24,358 bases of DNA from HGM04593 sp045636125. Its GTDB lineage: Bacteria; Bacteroidota; Bacteroidia; Bacteroidales; Bacteroidaceae. The first letter of the stretch is position 1. Every line of letters begins with the position of its first letter. A program made the position numbers and the translations under genes. The notes below the pieces were generated by a model. That model was not told where the DNA came from. It did no database searches and saw nothing but the letters and a program-made list of their open reading frames with translations. The stretch is from assembly GCA_045636125.1 (NCBI GenBank), contig JAZTWX010000030.1, forward strand, positions 1 to 24,358, in the 5' to 3' direction. Below are positions 23,383 through 24,358 of this stretch, in pieces.

Positions 23383-23417
23383 CAAATATAAGCAAAGTTG
23401 TATAACTGTACAACTTT
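23383..23417 (-). promoter_or_regulatory. Promoter and palindromic operator of the toxin-antitoxin unit
   Basis: TATATTTG on the minus strand (23383-23390) is a full -7 match and GTTG (23411-23414) lies 20 nt upstream as the -33 box. A 9-bp inverted repeat (AAAGTTGTA at 23394-23402, TACAACTTT at 23409-23417, 6-nt spacer) lies over the spacer and the -33 box, the expected place for an autoregulatory operator of the antitoxin. Transcription would start only a few bases before the toxin ATG. Confidence 0.7.
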
Positions 23418-23433
23418 TATAAGGTTTTTTTCT

Positions 23434-23449
23434 CAACCTTGCAAGGTTG
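23434..23449. repeat. Perfect 16-bp palindrome upstream of the operator
   Basis: CAACCTTGCAAGGTTG is a perfect palindrome 16 nt from the first operator. It may be a second binding site or a relic of the adjacent replicon; the sequence does not decide. Confidence 0.45.
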
Positions 23450-23453
23450 GTAA

Positions 23454-24025
23454 TGGTGCCTCGTTTACCTCGAATACATTGAGGGAATGTTGGGATTGAA
23501 ATTCCACAACCTTACACGCCTTGACCTCGCTTTCGATGACACTCGCAACCTATCCAAACGCCTAATTCGTGCCATTCGTGATGAGGCTCTTATTCCCATT
23601 GTCAATGGCACAAAGGTAACAGATAGGGATAAACTCCTTGAAAACATATTCTAATTGGCGTAGGGTCATGTCGCAGAATTAAGGAGTACAGCCTCATCGT
23701 TCAGCAGAAGAATGGCGATTTACGCCTCTCAGCCTACAACAAGAAACGAGAAATCGAAAGCAACAGTGGCAAACACTACATCGCAGAAGCCAATGGCAAC
23801 CCCAACTACCTTTTTCGCTTAGAGGTTCGTGTCAATGGCGATACCTTGCGAGAATACTTCCAACACTTGGGTATAGAGTACAATCCAATGCTGTTGTGCA
23901 ACGAAGATTTCCTTTGGCGTTTGTTCCTTGACTTTTCCAACAGAGTGTTACGCTTTCCAACAGTCAAGGGTAAACAGACCCTCGATGTCCTTGATATGGT
24001 CATTCAAAATAAATCTATCCATTGA
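23454..24025 (+). pseudogene. Rolling-circle replication initiator (Rep_trans-like), truncated and frameshifted
   Basis: Two consecutive open frames encode parts of one protein. The first (23454-23654) has NLTRLDLAFDDTRN, the catalytic-domain strand of Rep_trans-type initiators (usual form (I/L)TR(I/L)DxAxD). The second, in a different frame (23654-24025), has YSLIVQQKNGDLRLSAYNKK, then LFRLEVRVNGDTLREYF, which match the later part of these proteins (YNKxxE and RLEVR strands). Joining the frames needs a one- or two-base change near 23650. No ATG start or N-terminal part exists: the first frame begins after a TAA at 23451-23453, just beside the toxin-antitoxin promoter. Such initiators nick the double-strand origin of plasmids, ssDNA phages and some integrative elements. 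This copy cannot be functional as read. No origin was identified. Confidence 0.65.
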
Positions 24026-24056
24026 TTGTTTCATAGATTAAAAGAATATAACTTTG
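24022..24056 (+). promoter_or_regulatory. Promoter of the right-edge gene
   Basis: TAACTTTG (24049-24056) is a full -7 match, and ATTG (24025-24028) lies 20 nt upstream as -33 box. The ATG at 24089 follows 32 nt later. The -33 box sits on the stop codon of the Rep-like pseudogene. Confidence 0.6.
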
Positions 24057-24088
24057 CATATACTCATTGATTTTAATAATTTATAATT

Positions 24089-24358
24089 ATGAAAAAACAA
24101 GGTAATGATTTAACAACATCGCAAATTGCGCGACAAAATATTTTAAATAATTTTTATGCTCTAAAAGATATCCAAAATCAAGTTGGATTACAAGGAATTA
24201 TTTTCAATAATGAATTTAAATTCATAAAGAAACATGTCGCAGAATTCTTTGGTGTAGAAGAAAGAACAATATCATATTATTTAAACTCCAACAGTAAGGA
24301 ATTGACAGATAATGGATATAAAGTATTAGAAGGACAAGAACTAAAAGATTTTATAGTT
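24089..24358 (+). CDS. Putative DNA-binding protein of mobile-element type (5' part only)
   Basis: The frame is open from the ATG at 24089 to the window end (90 codons) and runs off the right edge. The product starts MKKQGNDLTTSQIARQNILN and has a helix-turn-helix-like stretch near residues 54-70 (VAEFFGVEERTISYYLNSNS) followed by NGYKVLEGQELKDF. I recall proteins of this type in Bacteroidota accessory regions as uncharacterised DNA-binding proteins, often near phage, plasmid or restriction genes, but I cannot name a family with confidence. It is AT-rich (many AAT/AAA/TTA codons), unlike the 6-19 kb core. No signal peptide or membrane segment is seen. Confidence 0.65.
   Translation, partial: MKKQGNDLTTSQIARQNILNNFYALKDIQNQVGLQGIIFNNEFKFIKKHVAEFFGVEERTISYYLNSNSKELTDNGYKVLEGQELKDFIV

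Noticed and set aside
23465..24003. Minus-strand ORFs of 60 and 65 aa
   Set aside because: They are opposite to the Rep-like pseudogene, whose motifs are recognisable on the plus strand.

Overview
The window looks like chromosomal DNA of a gut-type Bacteroidales bacterium (phylum Bacteroidota; a Muribaculaceae/Prevotella-like lineage is possible but not proven). The grounds are a complete gene for SprA/Sov, the giant outer-membrane translocon of the type IX secretion system found only in this phylum; a serB with two N-terminal ACT domains; weak or absent Shine-Dalgarno sites; and repeated promoter boxes of the Bacteroidota type (TAnnTTTG or TAnnTTCG about 20 nt from a TTG/TTTG-like box).

Left part (1-5977). 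A cut-off secreted SGNH/GDSL hydrolase gene (minus) lies at the edge. A minus-strand pair follows, transcribed cca -> tolC-like: a CCA-adding/HD tRNA nucleotidyltransferase, then a TolC-family outer-membrane protein ending at a clear terminator. Divergent from it is a plus-strand pair: a predicted lipoprotein and a secreted coiled-coil protein, ending at a near-perfect hairpin shared with the convergent sprA.

Centre (6013-15887). One minus-strand unit runs ABC exporter -> ruvA -> sprA, with 42-nt and 11-nt gaps. SprA alone takes 7.4 kb. It is followed (in window order) by a 19-bp bidirectional terminator and a 300-nt non-coding stretch made of three diverged copies of an 85-95 nt hairpin-bearing repeat, which ends in a 28-bp palindrome covering the stop codon of the next gene. 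That gene (minus) is a secreted GLUG-type beta-helix protein with a fibronectin-like segment, and lies behind serB (minus).

Right part (19440-24358). This is accessory DNA and clearly more AT-rich towards the end. It holds a 5'-truncated TRL-like remnant, three small unknown plus-strand genes (two joined by a 1-nt stop/start overlap), a Ser/Asp-rich tail-anchored protein with a possible phase-variable G tract in its promoter spacer, a nonsense-interrupted unknown gene, a HigB/HigA-type toxin-antitoxin pair with a palindromic operator, a frameshifted and 5'-truncated rolling-circle Rep-like pseudogene, and the start of an unknown, probably DNA-binding protein. I read the last 2 kb as a decaying mobile element kept together with its toxin-antitoxin module.

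Nothing seen amounts to a proven new system. The best leads are the hairpin repeat cluster, the unknown small-gene cluster at 19.8-21.0 kb, and the homopolymer-spaced promoter of the Ser-rich protein. No tRNA, rRNA, CRISPR array or intact insertion sequence was recognised.
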